A stretch of 33,892 bases of DNA from Myxococcota bacterium (GTDB lineage: Bacteria; Myxococcota_A; Bradymonadia; UBA7976; UBA1532), in NCBI GenBank assembly GCA_023150895.1, contig JAKLJY010000092.1, forward strand, positions 1 to 33,892, written 5' to 3'. The notes beneath the pieces were generated by a model. It was not told the DNA's origin. It saw only the letters and a program-made list of their open reading frames with translations, and made no database searches. Made by a program: the position numbers and the translations under genes. This document shows positions 33,275 through 33,892 of the stretch, piece by piece; position 1 is the stretch's first letter, and each line of letters begins with the position of its first letter.

Positions 33275-33892
33275 TTGAACGCCTGCTACCTGCACAAGCA
33301 CCGACCCGCCAGCGGCCGCTGTTCCGGCTGCGATCGGCCCATCTGCACGCGCTGCACGGGCTTCGCAGAGATGAACCCCGTCTGCCCGGCCTGCGGGGAC
33401 GACGTCGCGGGGCGTGTGCGGCGGCAACGCCTGGCCTGGATGCTCCTCGGGGTCGGCGCGGCCGCGGCGGTGATCGGCAGCGTCGCTTTCGTGGTCACGA
33501 GCGCGCTCGAGTCGCGCAAAGCGGACGCTCGGGCCGCCGTCGCCGAGGCCCGCGCCGCGCTCGACCGCGAGGCCCCGGACGAGGCGAAGGCCGCCTTCGA
33601 GCGGGCGCTCTCGACCGACCGGAACAACGCCAGTGCCCTCGCCGGGCTCGGCCTGCTCGCCTACGAGGCGGGCGACCTGCAGGCGGCGCTCACGCACCTG
33701 AAGCACGCCCGCGCCGCGGGGGATCGCTCGGCCGCCGTCACCGACGCCCTGTCCTCCATTGCGGCCTCGGGGTTCACGCAGGCCGAGCGCGATCCTTCCC
33801 TGCGCGACGCGCGGGAGGCCGAAGCCCGCGCCCGCGCCGCCCGCGCGACGGCCGCCGCCGCCGAAGCGCAAGCCGACGCCGCCGAAGCCCGG
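33275..33892 (+). CDS. B-box-like zinc finger, TM helix and TPR protein (runs off right edge)
   Basis: At least 206 codons are open to the window end. The N-terminus carries paired Cys/His ligands (CYLHKHRPASGRCSGCD, then CTRC and CPAC) like the B-box-type zinc finger found at the start of many myxobacterial membrane proteins. One TM helix (about 54-77) follows, then TPR-like helices (about 83-155) and a charged Ala/Arg/Glu coiled segment at the edge. The start is taken as TTG at 33275 with GGAG nine bases upstream, because the first in-frame ATG falls inside the zinc finger. An upstream start is possible. The gap of 96 bases after the lipoprotein shows no promoter, so it may belong to the same transcript. 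Confidence 0.75.
   Translation, partial: MNACYLHKHRPASGRCSGCDRPICTRCTGFAEMNPVCPACGDDVAGRVRRQRLAWMLLGVGAAAAVIGSVAFVVTSALESRKADARAAVAEARAALDREAPDEAKAAFERALSTDRNNASALAGLGLLAYEAGDLQAALTHLKHARAAGDRSAAVTDALSSIAASGFTQAERDPSLRDAREAEARARAARATAAAAEAQADAAEAR

Overview
The window is very GC-rich, with almost no AT-rich spacers. It is densely packed with exported lipoproteins, long Ala/Asp/Pro linkers, two Ser/Thr protein kinases, TPR and PEGA proteins, FHA domains and a B-box-like zinc finger. This mix is typical of Myxococcota (former Deltaproteobacteria). I would not name a family from this sequence alone. No rRNA, tRNA, CRISPR array, insertion sequence or phage gene was seen, and no gap between genes exceeds 300 bases.

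Left part (1-9991): a partial lipoprotein; a UDP-sugar epimerase-like SDR enzyme; a two-gene unit of an FmdB-type zinc ribbon and a small lipoprotein; a double-FHA, one-TM, HlyD-like fusion; a TauE/SafE permease divergent from a class I glutamine amidotransferase coupled to MobA; a Ser/Thr kinase whose outer half looks like a dCache sensor; and a CcmI-C-like lipoprotein downstream of CcmH on the minus strand.

Middle (10000-21701): a three-gene unit of TPR membrane protein, LivJ-type solute-binding lipoprotein and zinc-ribbon/kinase/PEGA protein; facing it, a two-gene unit of TPR membrane protein and a 1262-residue MopE-motif plus beta-helix lipoprotein; then a coupled run of PgsA-like phosphatidyltransferase, HD hydrolase and a short radical SAM protein.

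Right part (21640-33892): a secreted class A beta-lactamase-fold hydrolase preceded by five WWxYYG tandem repeats. Divergent from it is a four-gene unit with no intergenic gaps: an exported TPR/PEGA-like protein, a 1577-residue lipoprotein with Ig-like domains, a beta-propeller and 16 LDL-receptor class A repeats, an outer-membrane beta-barrel, and an 874-residue paralogous lipoprotein without the LDLa array. A zinc-finger/TM/TPR gene runs off the right edge.

The four-gene LDLa/barrel unit is the best candidate for an undescribed system. The two lipoproteins align along their length, and the length difference of about 700 residues is almost exactly the LDLa block, which sits between two propeller blades. 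Arrangement and domains suggest a calcium-dependent cell-surface binding or assembly complex; that function is inference. A second theme, seen three times, is an exported TPR protein gene immediately followed by, or overlapping, a large Asp/Pro-rich lipoprotein gene. Several promoters place the -10 hexamer only 6-7 bases before the ATG, which suggests leaderless mRNAs.
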